In this document: piece after piece, positions 12,373-24,656 of the stretch
Layout of the letters: each line of letters starts with the position of its first letter
Numbering within the stretch: position 1 is the stretch's first letter
Assembly (NCBI GenBank): GCA_030015575.1
Contig: JASDDO010000026.1
Span: forward strand, 447,679,096 to 447,743,095
Length of the DNA stretch: 64,000 bases
Origin: Agapanthus africanus
Taxonomy: Eukaryota > Streptophyta > Magnoliopsida > Asparagales > Amaryllidaceae
Direction of reading: 5' to 3'
Translations under genes and position numbers: made by a program
Notes under the pieces: model-generated
Told to the model about the DNA's origin: nothing
Databases searched by the model: none
What the model saw: the letters and a program-made list of their open reading frames with translations, nothing else

Positions 12373-12570
12373 ACGCTACAGTAATTCCAGCCGACTAAAT
12401 TTTCACAAAATTCTTATAAAACCCTACACGTATTTTTGCAATGTACCAAATAATTTTTTGAGCAAAGCAAAAATTCGACAGAAACCTGGACTTGAAAATA
12501 GGGTTTTTGGAAAATCCGTTCGATCGAACTTGTAAACACGTTAGAGTAAGCTAGACTAGGTTAATTGCGT

Positions 12571-12583
12571 GGCTCTGATACCA
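12571..12583 (-). other. LARD-1 primer binding site (tRNA-Met)
   Basis: GGCTCTGATACCA on the plus strand, i.e. TGGTATCAGAGCC on the element strand, complementary to the 3' end of plant initiator tRNA-Met. One base separates it from the LTR. Confidence 0.92.
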
Positions 12584-12584
12584 A

Positions 12585-14652
12585 TGTATGTGCACGGCAG
12601 CGCCCCGGCCGTCTGAACGAAGCCAGAATGCGGAAACAAAACATTTCTTTAAACAAGAAACCGGCGCTACCGCGAATGGTTAAACCCGGATCGGGCCATT
12701 AACCTATCACTAGCAAACAAGGGAATGGGTAGAATGCAATACCGAGCGATCCGTGTCCTTCGGTCTTCGGCCTCCATCCAGATCTCCTCACGGAATCTCC
12801 AGTCTTCATCTGCTCGTTGAAAAGGGCACCACAATGCCGGGTTCTTTTACGGGCTCCCACCTCTAGACATAGGCAACTCGGGCACGAAGTTGGCGAGCCG
12901 ACGTGTCCAAGAATGCTGTAGGCTAAGTGTAGAATGGTTTGTCTCTAGGGGTTGTTGAAGTTGCCATTTGGAAGTGGGAAATGAGATGTGAACTTTTTGA
13001 TGAACTTGGGAATTTTGTAGCAAGGAAATGAGACTCATTTCACCCCCAAAAAAATGGATAGCGCCTCCCTTCTTGTGGCCGGCCATCTATTGAGAGTGAG
13101 AGAGGGAGTGAGTCCAAAATAATGCAAGAGAGAGAAAAGGTGATGATGATGAAATAATAATCACAACAATGTCAAAACCTAATCCCATCATATCAAGTAA
13201 GCAATGATGAACGAAAGGAAGTCAATGGAAGCAAGAATCATGATGGACCAACCATGTGCCACAAAAAGTCTTCTCCACAATAAATTGCATAATTGCAAAT
13301 AACCCCTCCAGACCAATTTTCAGCCAAGAAAAGAAACAGTGGAAAATGGCCGAAACAAAATGCAAACTGTCAACTTCAAAAAAGCGATCCCGTAATAAAT
13401 TAGAAGAATACCCCGCGACTGTATATACATATCCGCATTTGTATTCCGACCGAATACAAATGCAATGAGACAAAATCTACACTGTACAATACTAGGGTCC
13501 GGCTTAAACCAAAGCCCGCTGGTATTATCCGTCCGATCATGATCCGTGTAATACCGCATGTACAGGATCGAACCCTGACATATATCCATACGGCCTCCAC
13601 AGCGTTTCGCCCGAAACTTGAGAAACTGTATTTGGGGGACTCTAAAGACTCGTCAATACTTTGGCTGTGGATTTAACCACTAGCACGTCAGAGGTATTAG
13701 CCATATGTAACGGGCTACCAGGTATTGACCAAAAGGGACGTCGATGAACGAACTCAACCTGACACCCTACTGAGCCTGTCAGTGACAATATCCATACAGT
13801 CTGGTCCGTTCGTCTATGAGCATCGCATGGCATGCCTAGGGGGTTGGTAAAAGTCAGACCCCCAAAAGCGGTACAAATCGTGTCTGAGTGTAGCCCAGAA
13901 CACCCTGAGATACTACTAGAATACATACCATTAAATCTCCTGCCTTGGTCAAGGACTTCGTGTAATGGCTCTACTAGACACAGCGCGACCTCACCCCCAA
14001 TACCGGGAGAGACGAACCCCTGCCGATCCGCTCACTGCCTCTATGTGGCTCGGGACTTTACCCAACTAAAACCTGTTTGCACGACTCCTTTGAGCCGTGG
14101 TAGGGTAGTGATCAAAGTATAGTTGGAACTCACTCGATACAAATGACGATCTCAGGTCGATGAACTAACCTGTACACATGTCACTAGGGAATTTCTATCT
14201 GACGTCTGGTATAATCCCAACTAGCATGTTCCCGGCGAGTCCTGTCCAGTGTACTCATAACTCAATGAGCACCTGTATTCATCTTAGGTTAACCAACTGA
14301 CACCAGTGGCTTGTGAGACCGGCCACCATCCCTCGTCGGGGTCTCGACTGTATACACTAGGCTACTCTGGAGTATCGATGCCCTGTCTCGAAACTCCCAC
14401 GACTAGGGACCTTTTAAGGATATGCTTATAGACCTTAGCTCCCACGTATATGATCTCCATCATACTGCTGTCCGTCAAGCAAGAATCCTAGGGGCTCTAT
14501 CAACGTGTAATAGTGATCAGTAATGTCACCTAAAGCAGTACACGATGATAAAGATAAACCAAATAGCATACTATCATCTTAAGTAAGACTTTCCTACCGG
14601 TATATGTCCTCCCTCAATTGTTGCAATCATGTGCGTGTGATCCAATAATTGA
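12585..14652 (-). repeat. LARD-1 5' LTR, 23 bases short at its outer end
   Basis: Begins TGTATGTGCACGG and follows the other LTR to TCCAATAATTGA at 14652. The last 23 bases of the partner LTR, ending CTATATCCAACA, are missing. The target duplication TAACG begins directly at 14653. Point differences from the left LTR are frequent by eye, so the insertion is not recent. Confidence 0.9.
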
Positions 14653-14657
14653 TAACG
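14653..14657. repeat. Target-site duplication of LARD-1, right copy (TAACG)
   Basis: Identical to 4745-4749 and directly abuts the truncated LTR end. Confidence 0.85.
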
Positions 14658-15624
14658 GCTCCCAGATATTGAGCGATCAGAAGAAATACAAGCGAACTTG
14701 TCAAAACTCCCGTCGAGCCAACTGACGACACTTACCGTACAGTCCGGTCTCTTCATCAAATGTGCTGCATATCAAGTCTAGGGATTGTATCGTCGACCCC
14801 ATTAAACCATTAAGTTATGCCGGTATATGGCTCATAACAGTTTGAGAAACTACTGATAACACTTATCAGTAAATCTCATCAGCCCTACCCAAGGACTTCT
14901 TGTTATAGCCAATCGTACATTGCGCAACATCAACCCCCAATACCGGGAGAGATGAAACCCCTCCTATCGCTCATTGCCTCCATGTGCCTCGAGACTGTAC
15001 CCAAAATCCACCTGTTTGCATGACTCAGTAGAGCCGTGGTAGGGTGGAGATCAAACTACAGTGGGAGGACACACAAGACTCTATGACGATCTCGGATCTA
15101 CAGACTAACCTGTACCGGTGTGACCTAAGAACTGCTATCCGACGATAGATATAATACCACATTAGGGTTTTCGGCGAGTCCGTTCAGCGTACCCAGTCTC
15201 ACTAAGCAACCGTATATGGTCTTTGGTGTCACCACATCAATAGATATGGGATCATCCATCGCCCATCATATGGGACAAGTAACGTATACGCTAGTCTACT
15301 CTGGGAATATTAATGGCCCGTCTCGATACACCCACGACTAGGAACATTTTAAGGATATGCTTGTAAACTATACATGTCCCACTAGTATGATCCTCATCAT
15401 AATCTCAGCAGTCAAGCAAATATCCTATGGGCTTTATCAACATGTACCAAATGAATAAGAAGCATGATCAAATGAACATGTCAAGATAAAGTGCAACCAA
15501 ATAGCATACTACCATGTCGAGCAAGAATGTCCCCTGAATAAACACATACACACACACACACACATACACATACCGGTACAAACACTATCATATAACGGAC
15601 TCTAGGACATACATATATCCAACA
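14658..15624 (-). repeat. copia-2 3' LTR, second segment
   Basis: Continues the LTR interrupted at 4749. It aligns with 40665-41592 of copia-4 (GAGCGATCAGAAGAAA, TTTGCATGACTCAGTAGAGC) and ends CATATATCCAACA. A CA-rich microsatellite lies at 15541-15570. The purine tract ATCTTCCACTTGC (plus-strand reading) follows at 15625. Confidence 0.88.
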
Positions 15625-15638
15625 ATCTTCCACTTGCA

Positions 15639-16058
15639 CTAAGGCCAATTATTGCCGTATCTCATACCTAACATCTAAAAAGGTCGCTCTTGCTGCGGCT
15701 GAGGGAGGGCCTTGGTGAGTGGATCCGCGGTGTTATTATTTGTATCTACTCTCTGAATCTCAATGTTGCGGCAATCATCTATCTCCCGGATCAGATGATA
15801 TAGCCTGAGGATGTGTCTGGATCACTGATGGGACCCGGGCTCTTTGGCCAACGCCATAGCCCCATTATTATCACAATACAATGGTATTTGATCAATAATG
15901 GTTGGAACTACTCCTTGCTCCGAGATGAACTTCCTCATCTAGACGGCTTCCATGGCAGCATCTTTTGCAGCAATATACTCAGCTTCCATCGTTGAGTCTG
16001 CAACGGTATTCTGTTTGGAACTCTTCCAACATACCGCCCCTCTATTGAGGGTAAATAC
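15639..16058 (-). pseudogene. copia-2 RNase H C-terminal remnant
   Basis: Minus-strand coding relic matching the last 140 or so codons of copia-4 Pol, beginning from the stop codon position 15639-15641. Plus-strand landmarks GTGAGTGGATCCGCGG, GCCATAGCCCCATTATTATCACAATACAA and CCGCCCCTCTATTGAGGGTAAATAC correspond to the ADPFT, DNNGA and GGAVCWKSS regions. Interrupted at 16058 by gypsy-1; the upstream coding part resumes at 58776. Substitutions and a lack of an open frame mark it as dead. Confidence 0.85.
16054..16058. repeat. Target-site duplication of gypsy-1, left copy (AATAC)
   Basis: AATAC before the gypsy-1 LTR matches 58771-58775 after its 3' LTR. Joining the two sides restores GAGGGTAAATACAAACCC, as seen uninterrupted in copia-4 near 42015. 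Confidence 0.95.
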
Positions 16059-16504
16059 TGTAACACCTTAGGATGTGATTACTGGCTAATTATACTTTAA
16101 TATATGGTTTTTAATAAAAAAGTTTACCAAAACAATTTTCAAATATTTTATCAAAATTAATGAATATTTTATTAGAATTTATTTAGGCTTGCACACACAT
16201 GTGCATGTAAACTAGGGTTAAATTGGGGTTAGACCATGATTAGCAACCATGGTGGACTAACCATTTTGTTAAGCTAATTTGATTTTTATTAAGTGTTTGG
16301 TTATTTATTTGTTATGGAAATGATTTGAATTGTGGTCGACCTGAAGAGAGAGAGAGAGAGGGTGTGGGCATCATGGCTTGAGCCATGCTCACATTTAATG
16401 AGGAGATAGAGGGGGGTTGACTAGCTTAGACTCTCATTTCTTTTTCTTTTGCCTCTCATTTTCTCACATCTCTTTCACTCTCACTCTCACACACAACACC
16501 AATA

Positions 16505-16665
16505 GCAGCAGCAGCAGAAGCCGCAGCAGCAGCAGCCAGCAACAATAACAACAATAACAAGTAGCAACAGCAACAGCATCAGCGCAGCAGCACCAGCAGC
16601 ATCAGCACAGCATCAGCAGCTCTAGGCGGCAACAGCAGTAGCAAGCAGCAGCAGCAGCAGCAGCA
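16505..16665 (+). repeat. CAG/CAA-rich low-complexity tract in gypsy-1 5' LTR
   Basis: Imperfect runs of CAG, CAA and CAT triplets. The equivalent tract in the 3' LTR is at about 25113-25292. Reading frames through it are artefacts of the repeat. Confidence 0.85.
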
Positions 16666-19067
16666 CATCTTCTTCTTCTCCACCTTTTCCTTGCACCTAA
16701 GGTCAAGTGAGGTAAATGTTCTGAGCCCAACTTCTTTGTTGCTAAACTTATGTGTTAATTAGCATCATTTATTGTTAAATATGAGATTTAGTGCTAGAAA
16801 TGGTGATTTGGGTGGAGTTTTGGCCAAGTAATGATTTTGACGGTTAGCCTAGCTTAACTAAGTGATGTTAGGGCCGCGAAAACCTGGTCTTGGACCAGAT
16901 TTCACTAAAATACCATAGGGTTTCATTTATTGCAAAATTTTATGTTCTTAAGTAAATATTAACCTTTCTGTAATCTGCTGTTTACCCGTATGCCTTAGAC
17001 AAAATCTGGAATAACTGGAGCATGCACACGACCTAGACCAAACACACGAAGCACGAGCCCAAAATTCCTAACCTGGGCGGCCGAAATATTCGTTCTGGCC
17101 GCAATTTGCGGCCAGATGGGGGATCTGGGTGTCTGGGTTTGTTGTGTTGATGTCTGCTGTATTTTTAAGGCCTGTGGTATATGCAACTTTTTAAGTTTTC
17201 ACCCGAGTCAAAATATGGAGCGATATACCGTTTTTCCAATACATTTAGCTTGCGTGACACGTGTGATACGTGAGTGGGTTTAATGTTTGCTGCGTGTCGC
17301 GACGTGTCGGGGTAGTTTCAGACGCGTATACACACGTTTCAGCGTATCGGACACATGTGGGTTTAGTTCGTGACGCGATATTCTCGTTTGATTTCGATAT
17401 CGCGTTTTGTAGGATTTTTGCTTATATGGATTCTTTGTGTAAATTCTAGGTTCGCAGGCGGGTACGTCGGACGCCGCAAAAAAGGGGAAACAAGTGGTCG
17501 GCTACGCTTAGCACGAGACCGGTGAGTAGATTTAACATCTACGGGAAAATCGTCCGTATGGCGTTAAGCATCAAGGCATGATAGGATATTTTAGTCGTAT
17601 GTACTATTGTAGCATACTATCTTTTGTTGCATATAGAATGGTAGATATAACACAACACTGTCACTAACAGTTCAAGCTGCACGAGCACTATTTGTATGTT
17701 ATACTCACACCGTTAGTGATTGCCATGACACTTGCACTGTAGGATTGCTACGAATCATATATCATTTTGATTACCGCATCATTGATGATTAGACATGACT
17801 TTGACACATATTGGCATATATTCACATTGATGCACACATACATGATATAGCTATATTGCGCACATTCATATTGATATATCTACACTTGTGCACACATACC
17901 TTGTATATCCATAATAGTGCACATATACATTGCTACACTCATATTAGCGTATATACCCATTTGCACATCCCTACCTATATACATACATTTGATACATACA
18001 TGGATGATATTGACTTGATTTAAAAATAGGGACCGCATGAGATATTTTCAAAACTGGATCCTTTTTAAAAGAGCGGTTTTCCATTTTTACTCTTAGTGTC
18101 ATACGACACATTGCATGGATTTATGCATTGAGTTTGGATTTATGTGATTTTTGGATTTGAGAACCGTGGTATTATTTTAAGAAAATACGCACTGTTTAAA
18201 CACCCGGTTCCTCTTGATATGATATTTCAGTGCGTCCACCTTGCGTTTTCTGGGTTCTGAGACGTGTGACATGTGAACCCGAATCGAGGAGCTGGACGAG
18301 GCCGATTGCGGGTACATGGTGGACCCGGTATGGTACCCCGGGGCGAGAACGGATCTGTCGTGCAGTAGGCGATGAGCCTGGTAGAGGGATTACTACCTTC
18401 TGGTGATTGGTTGGACCTGGCGGTTATCCCGAGGATACTTACCAGAGTCGAGAGATGGATACGGGATGACCCGTACTGCCGGGGCCGAGGGCCGATTCCG
18501 CAGACGGGGCCCATGTGCCGATCCGGACTGACGGAGCCCGATACTTGAGGATTTGCGTGTCGATGCTGGGCACGATAATTTCATGATATTTTCGAGTGCC
18601 GTTGTTGGGAACTCACGATTCTATGAAATTTACAGGATTTGAGGGACGATGAGGGTGCCGGCGCCTGAGTTGTTACTGGGGTTTGGGTGCATTGATGGAC
18701 ACCGGTTATTTTTTCCATGTTGATATTCCGTGTAAATGATATTTTATCCCATGCTCATCATTCATTGTTATGCATCTCATCCTGCAGTCGTAGTACCTAA
18801 TAGAGTACTTTTGCAAGATTATTGCATACCCTGCTCATCATTTATTGATGTTATTAAATTTCACTTGTTAGGCATGATTATTGTGTATCCAGTTCACCAT
18901 ATAGATATTATCTGTTGGCATATGTTACAGTATCGCAGTACGTGGATACTCGCGATTAACTTTATTTGTTATCTACTATTCACGAGTTGGCAACTCACCC
19001 CCGTTGTGCCATAGTGTTTGCAGGTTGCCCCTCAGAGTAGTAGCGGCAGGGCTACTTTCTTGCATCT

Positions 19068-19078
19068 TTTTATATAGA
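19068..19078 (+). promoter_or_regulatory. Possible TATA box of gypsy-1
   Basis: TTTTTATATAGATACC in the last fifth of the LTR, a plausible site for transcription start some 30 bases on. The 3' LTR copy reads TTTTGATATGG and has lost the match. Motif-based guess only. Confidence 0.3.
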
Positions 19079-19696
19079 TACCACTACAGTTGGCACGTGA
19101 GCCCTTTTGCTGATAGGTGGGTTTTTGCGGTATCCTTTTATTTTCCAGTTGTACATACTATTGTATCTAGTACTCTCCATCTACTATTCATGTATTGACT
19201 TAGAGAGCGGTTGTGAGGACGATGTATATTGTTTTGTACTCTGGTGTCGAACTCGTTGTGACCCGACTTTATTTAAGTAGCTTCATCTTTCATGTTGTCT
19301 TCACTTATTTTTGCTCATTCTTCGCTACGGCGTCGTATATAATTCTATGGTGGTGATTGTTTCCGCCGTTGGGCGTAATTGCTCCCATTTGGGACGCTTT
19401 ATTCTTATTGTATGTCATTTTACTTATATCTTGTCTTGTACCCGATTTCAGGGCTTGTTTTTACAAAGGAAATGCTGCCGAAATTTTTATAGAAAATAAC
19501 TTAAAACTTTAAAGAATTTTACTAAATTACCAAGGTTTTCTAAATGTTTTAACAAATGTTTCCATTAAATGCTTTAACACTCACTACTTTAAATGATTTT
19601 GATTTCTGGGTTTTCGGCTTACTTAGTCGCGTTACGCCTAAAGACGTTACGTGGTTTAGTGCTGGTCACGGGCCGAAGTTTTGGTCGTGACAAAGT

Positions 19697-19708
19697 TTGT
19701 ATCAGAGC
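19697..19708 (+). other. gypsy-1 primer binding site (tRNA-Met, one mismatch)
   Basis: TTGTATCAGAGC, four bases after the LTR, differs from the tRNA-Met complement TGGTATCAGAGC at one position. Confidence 0.8.
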
Positions 19709-19927
19709 GTAGGTTTTACATTTCGGAGTGTAGGATGACCCTGGTATGATGGAGTAGGTAGCTGCAGCAGAGTGGCGTAGCGTGCGTATGTTCCGCGGTA
19801 TACTCACAACACGGTACTCCTCCTAAGTGACCTTAGGACTTATTGATTGAAATTCATTCATGATTATATACAATCTTTTGATTCGATTTCCGTATCCTTA
19901 TTGAATCCTACATTCTTTTCAGTTATT

Positions 19928-20950
19928 ATGCTGCCAAAGACTACGAGGGCGCAGAGAGCGGTCGCGAGAGCCGAGATTCGAGTTGACTCATCTGAGACGA
20001 GGACTGGCCCGAGCAGTACACCCGTTGTACCAGAGCAGACCGTCCCTCCTTCGACAGATCAGATCGCTATGCTAGGGGCCGGTATGCAGGAGATGCGCCA
20101 GATGATAGGGTCGCTAGTTGAGACACTTCGAGCGCAGCGACCAGAGGTAGTTCCACCCGTTGCGGGGACCGCGATGGTACCTACATTGCAGGCAGTTGCC
20201 CCTGTAGCCTCAGAGGTTATTACAGTATCGCTATCATAGTTTATGAGGCTGAAGCCTCCGGTCTTCACAGGCACCGATGCAGCCGAGGAGCTACAATCTT
20301 TTGTTGATAGGATGGCCCGGATATGTCGTTCACTCAGATGCTCAGATGCGAGATGGGTAGAGTTCACGAGCTTTCATCTGGAAGGTCTTGCGCAGAAATG
20401 GTGCGAATCGATCGAGAAGGGCAGAGCATCAGGTCTTCCTCCTATGACCTGGACCGAGTTTGTGACGGTGTTCCTTGCCCGCATCCTTCCATAGAGTGTC
20501 AGAGATTCTAGAGCGCACAGGTTCGAGTGTATACGTCAGACTCCGGGGATGACAGTGACAGAGTACGACGTACTGTTCACCGAGCTATCTGTTTATGCCC
20601 CATATTTAATGGCTACTGAGGAGATGCGAGTCAAGAGATTTATTCGAGGCTTGCTTACACCATTGTTTCTTGCGATCAGCGCACAACATTGCTAGACCTA
20701 TGCAGCAGCTGTAGATGAAGCCTTATTAGTCGAGGAGCGCCTTGCTGAGACTTCGGTAGTCCCAGAGCCGAAGAGGGTTCGTACGGATACATCAGCACGG
20801 AGACAGACATTTAGGTGCTGTGAAAGACGTCTTGCAGGTGGCAGGGACTTGAGGTGAGGCCTGTTGTTCAGCTCTTATCCCCAGGAGGGTCAGCGGTCAT
20901 CGTCGGAATGCTTCCGCTGCGAAAGTTCTTATCATCGGGTTCAAGATTGC
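19928..20950 (+). pseudogene. gypsy-1 gag remnant
   Basis: Frame opens at ATG 19928 (MLPKTTRAQRAVARAE). A retrotransposon Gag domain is readable at 20243-20490 (LKPPVFTGTDAAEELQSF, LEGLAQKWCES), and a CCHC knuckle CFRCESSYHRVQDC at 20909-20950. In-frame stops are TAG at 20237, 20492 and 20693 and TGA at 20855. The gag frame differs from the pol frame, so one indel lies between 20950 and about 21020, since Gag-Pol of this group is normally one frame. Dead. Confidence 0.9.
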
Positions 20951-21018
20951 CTAGAGACACGTGAGGGCGAGACGGCCGTACCACATGTCACACTTCCACC
21001 TTCTCCACCCCAGAGGGC

Positions 21019-24000
21019 TTGCCTATTGTACCTACTGTTGCTCTACGTCAGACTCATGCACAGAGAGGCCGTGGTCGCGGAGGGTTTGTTCATAGAGGAC
21101 GAGGTGGCCGAGGCAGAGGACAGTCAGCTGCCTGCAGAGTACAGCCAGTTGCTAGTAGGGGACCGCCAGTCGCAGGTGGAGGACATGCATGGGTTTTTGC
21201 TTTGACGCATCAGGATGCCCAGGCGTCCAATGCGGTGGTCTCAGGTACCCTATCAGTATGTTCTGTTGACGCACACGTGTTGTTTGATCCGGGATCCACG
21301 CACTCGTACGTTTCCACACACTTCGTGCCGAGTTTAGGTAAAGAGTCCGGATTGCTTGATCATCCACTTGTTGTGACCACTCCTGTAGGCGAGTCGTTTG
21401 TTCCTAGACACGTGTTCCTATCCTGTGTTGTCCGTATTGGCAAGAAAGAGTTGCCTGTCGATTTGATCCTTTTTAAGATGTTGGACTTCGACGTTCTTTT
21501 GGGCACGGATTGGTTAGCCACGTGCTATGCGTCTGTGGACTGCCCAGAGAAGACAGTTAGGTTTTGTTTTCCCGGTGAGTCGGCTTTTGTTGCGCAGGAA
21601 GACCGTGGTGCCGCCACGCACAGTTTGATTTCTTCTCTACGCGCTGGACAGCTTTTGAGGAAGGGATGTCAGGGATTTCTAGCTTATGTTTGCGATACTA
21701 GAGCTACAGATGTTCCGTTGGACCAGATTCCGATTGTTCGTAAATTCCCTGATGTTTTCCCTGACGAGCTTCCTGGGCTACCGCCTGAGCGCGATATTAT
21801 TTTCTGCATTGACTTGACTCCCGGCACGGGGCCTATTTCCATACCGCCTTATCGGATGGCCCCGGCGGAGCTTAGAGAGTTGAAAGGTCAGTTGCAAGAT
21901 TTGCTGGATAAGGGACTTATTCGACAAAGTGTGTCTCCTTGGGATGCTCCGGTCCTATTTGTCAAGAAGAAGGACGACAGATTGCGTCTGTGTATCGACT
22001 ACCGCCAGCTGAACAGGGTTACCGTGCGAAACAGATATCCTTTGCCACGCATCGATGACTTGTTCGACCAGCTTCAGGGAGCAGGGTATTTTTCGAGGAT
22101 CGACATACGATCAGGATACCATCAGTAGCGGGTTTGACAGGAGGATATTCCGAGGACAGCTTTCCGCATACATTACGGCCATTATGAGTTTTTGGTGATG
22201 TCGTTCGGACTCACCAACGCTCCAGCAACATTTATGCACTTGATGAACCGTAATTTCAGGCCGTATCTTGATTTGTTTATCATCGTATTCATTGACGATA
22301 TTTTGGGGTACTCCCGGAGCTGAGAGGAGCACGAGCAGCACCTGCGGATCACACTGCAGACTTTGAGGGAGCACCAGTTATTCGCAAAATTCTCCAAGTG
22401 CACATTCTGGCTTGACAGCGTAGACTTCTTAGGTCATGTGATTACACGAGATGGTATATGTGTAGACTTGAAGAAGATCGAGGCCGTTCAACGTTGGCCC
22501 AGACTCGCATCAGTTACTGAGATCCGGAACTTTCTAGGACTGGCCGGCTACTACAGGCGATTTGTATAGGACTTCTCCTGCATTGCTGCACCTTTGACCG
22601 GGTTGACCCGGAAGGGAGTTCCTTTTGATTGGACGGAGGAGTGCGAGCATCGCTTTTAGCAGCTGCGGACTCGTTTGACTACGGCGCCGGTGTTATTATT
22701 GCCTTCAGGATCGGGCCGATTTGTGGTCTATTGTGACGCTTCTCGAGTGGGGCTAGGGTGCGTATTGATGCAGCACGACAGGGTGATCATGTATGCTTCA
22801 CGGCAGTTGAAGAAACATGAATAAAACTACCCCACTCACGATTTGGAGATGGCTGCATTGATTTTTGCACTCAAGATCTGGCGACATTACCTATGCGGCG
22901 AGTCATGCCAGATATTCACTGATCACAAGAGCTTAAAGTATATATTTCAGCAGCGAGACCTGAATCTTAGACAGCTCCGTTGGATGGAACTAGTAAAGTA
23001 CTACGATTGCGAGATCTTGTACCACCCGGGCAAGGCTAATATAGTGGCAGATGCTTTGAGTAGGAGGCCCGAGGGTAGTCTATCTTGTTTGAGCGCAGTG
23101 CAGAGGCAGTCGTCGGCAGATTGGCAGATTTTATGCGACAGCCGAGTGCAGTTCGAGTTCACGCCGGGACAGGTTGCGCATGTTCGTGCAAGACCACAAT
23201 TTCTTGACTGTATACATGAGGCACAGTACAGTGACGACCGTTGTTCAGAGATCATGGAACAGATTGGACATGGCAGATTTTCCGAGTTCGTGATTGTTGA
23301 TTAGGGGATAATGCGATTTGGGACTAGACTGTGCGTACCAAATGCTGAGGGACTGCGACGCGAGATTCTTTAGGAGACACATCGATCGGTGTATAGTGTT
23401 CATCCGGGTTCCACCAAGATGTACCATAATATGAGAGACATTTACTGGTAGGACTGGATGAAGAGGGACATCACAGACTTCGTGTCGAGATGCCTGACTT
23501 ATCAGCAAGTCAAGACCGAGTACCAGAGGACAGCGGGAGAGCAACAGCCGTTACCCATTCCAGAGTGGAAATGGTAATAGATTTCTATGGACATCATTAT
23601 GGGTCTACCCAGGACTAGTCGAGGATATGACTCTATTTGGGTGATCATGGATCGATTGACGAAGGCGGCTCACTTCCTTCCGGTGAAGACCACTTTCCGA
23701 TTTGCTAAGAATTCTCAGATATACATCGACGAGATTGTACGACTGCATGGAGTCCCGACATGTATCGTGTCCGACCAAGGAACCCAGTTTACCAGCCGAC
23801 TATGGTAGAGGATTCAGGAGGCTTTGGGCACCCGCTTGAGTTTCAGCACAACATTTCATCCACAGACCGATGGCCAGTCAGAGCGTACTATCCTGACTCT
23901 CGAGGACATGCTCCGAGCGTGCGTTTTTGACTTTGGTGGTAGCTGGGATCATCATTTACCCTTGGTGGAGTACTCCTACAACAATAGTTTCCAGCATACT

Positions 24001-24645
24001 ATTCAAATGGCACCTTTCGAGGCCTTGTATAGGAGGAGATGTAGATCGCCCGTCTGTTGGACAGAGCTCAGTGAGAGCAGTATTTTGGGGCCGCAGATCA
24101 TACAGGAGAAGACCGAGAAGATACAGCTAATTCGAGATTGGATGAGGGAAGCTCAGAGAAGGCATAAATAGTATGCTGGCAGACGCCGCCGCAGATTAGA
24201 GTTCGCAGTTGGCGATCATATTTTTCTGAGGGTCTCTTCGATGAAGGGAGTGATGAGGTTTGGACGGAAGGGGAAGCTTAGCCCCAGATTCATAGGTCCC
24301 TTCGAGATCCTCGAGCGTGTGGGCGCAGTAGCATATCGCTTGGCTCTTCCACCTGACTTCCTAGATGATCACCCCGTATTCCACGTGTCTATGCTTCGCA
24401 GATACCTGCATGACCATTCGCACATGATTCGGCATCAGGCCGTTCATCTCGAGCGCGATCTTTCGTTCACCGAGCAGCCAGTCGTGATATTGGACCGGCA
24501 GGTGAAGAAACATCGATCGAAGGTCTTGCCATCTGTGAAGGTTCTTTGGCGCAGCCCAAATGATGAAGAGATCACTTGGGAGGCCGGGGGCGAGATGCGG
24601 AAGAAATTCCTTATCTGTTTGAAGGTACGCGTAGCTATATATTAA
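21019..24645 (+). pseudogene. gypsy-1 pol remnant (PR-RT-RH-IN-chromodomain-like)
   Basis: One continuous frame runs from 21019 to the stop at 24643-24645, interrupted only by stop codons at 22126, 22135, 22321, 22567, 22657, 22822, 23302, 23371, 23449, 23575, 23578, 23806 and 24169. In order: protease ([13 protein letters not shown]), RT ([24 protein letters not shown] followed by Gly where Val is usual), RNase H ([17 protein letters not shown]), integrase zinc region (a second Cys has become Tyr in CLTYQ), integrase core (SMDIIMGLP, IVSDQGTQF, HPQTDGQSERT) and a chromodomain-like end ([16 protein letters not shown]). No frameshift was found. Domain order places it in Ty3/gypsy. Confidence 0.93.
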
Positions 24646-24656
24646 ATTCGGGAACG

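Larger units (their letters stand above)
10277..12570 (-). other. LARD-1 leader
   Basis: Non-coding region between primer site and the former gag. On the element strand, from the primer site: GC-rich hairpin (12330-12372); related stretches near 11580-11850 containing CCCCTACG and GCGGC blocks; a CGTTAG/CTAACG hairpin (11341-11361); the three-hairpin array (10575-10790); and a pyrimidine tract ending in CAG at 10277. It lacks the 130-bp module found between the array and gag in copia-1, copia-3 and copia-4. Confidence 0.75.
4750..14652 (-). mobile_element. LARD-1: non-autonomous copia-type LTR element
   Basis: A complete minus-strand element of 9.9 kb: LTR 4750-6841, polypurine tract, 5.7-kb internal region without usable coding sequence, tRNA-Met primer site 12571-12583, LTR 12585-14652. 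The internal third next to the 3' LTR is recognisable as decayed copia pol. The rest is a leader related to those of copia-3 and copia-4. It is inserted in the copia-2 LTR with TAACG on both sides. Because LARD-2 has the same non-coding architecture, the defect pre-dates the spread of the family, and the proteins must have come from a coding relative (inference). Confidence 0.9.
16059..19692 (+). repeat. gypsy-1 5' LTR
   Basis: 3634 bp from TGTAACACCTTAGG to GGTCGTGACA. Contains an AG run near 16345, a CAG-rich microsatellite at about 16505-16665 that differs in length from the 3' LTR copy, an AT-rich tract of CATA-type repeats near 17810-18005, and a possible TATA box near 19071. Confidence 0.93.

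Noticed and set aside
12571-12583. tRNA-Met-like sequence
   Set aside because: Only the 3' complement is present; it is a primer binding site, not a tRNA gene. The same applies at 31160, 47766, 55711 and 61923.
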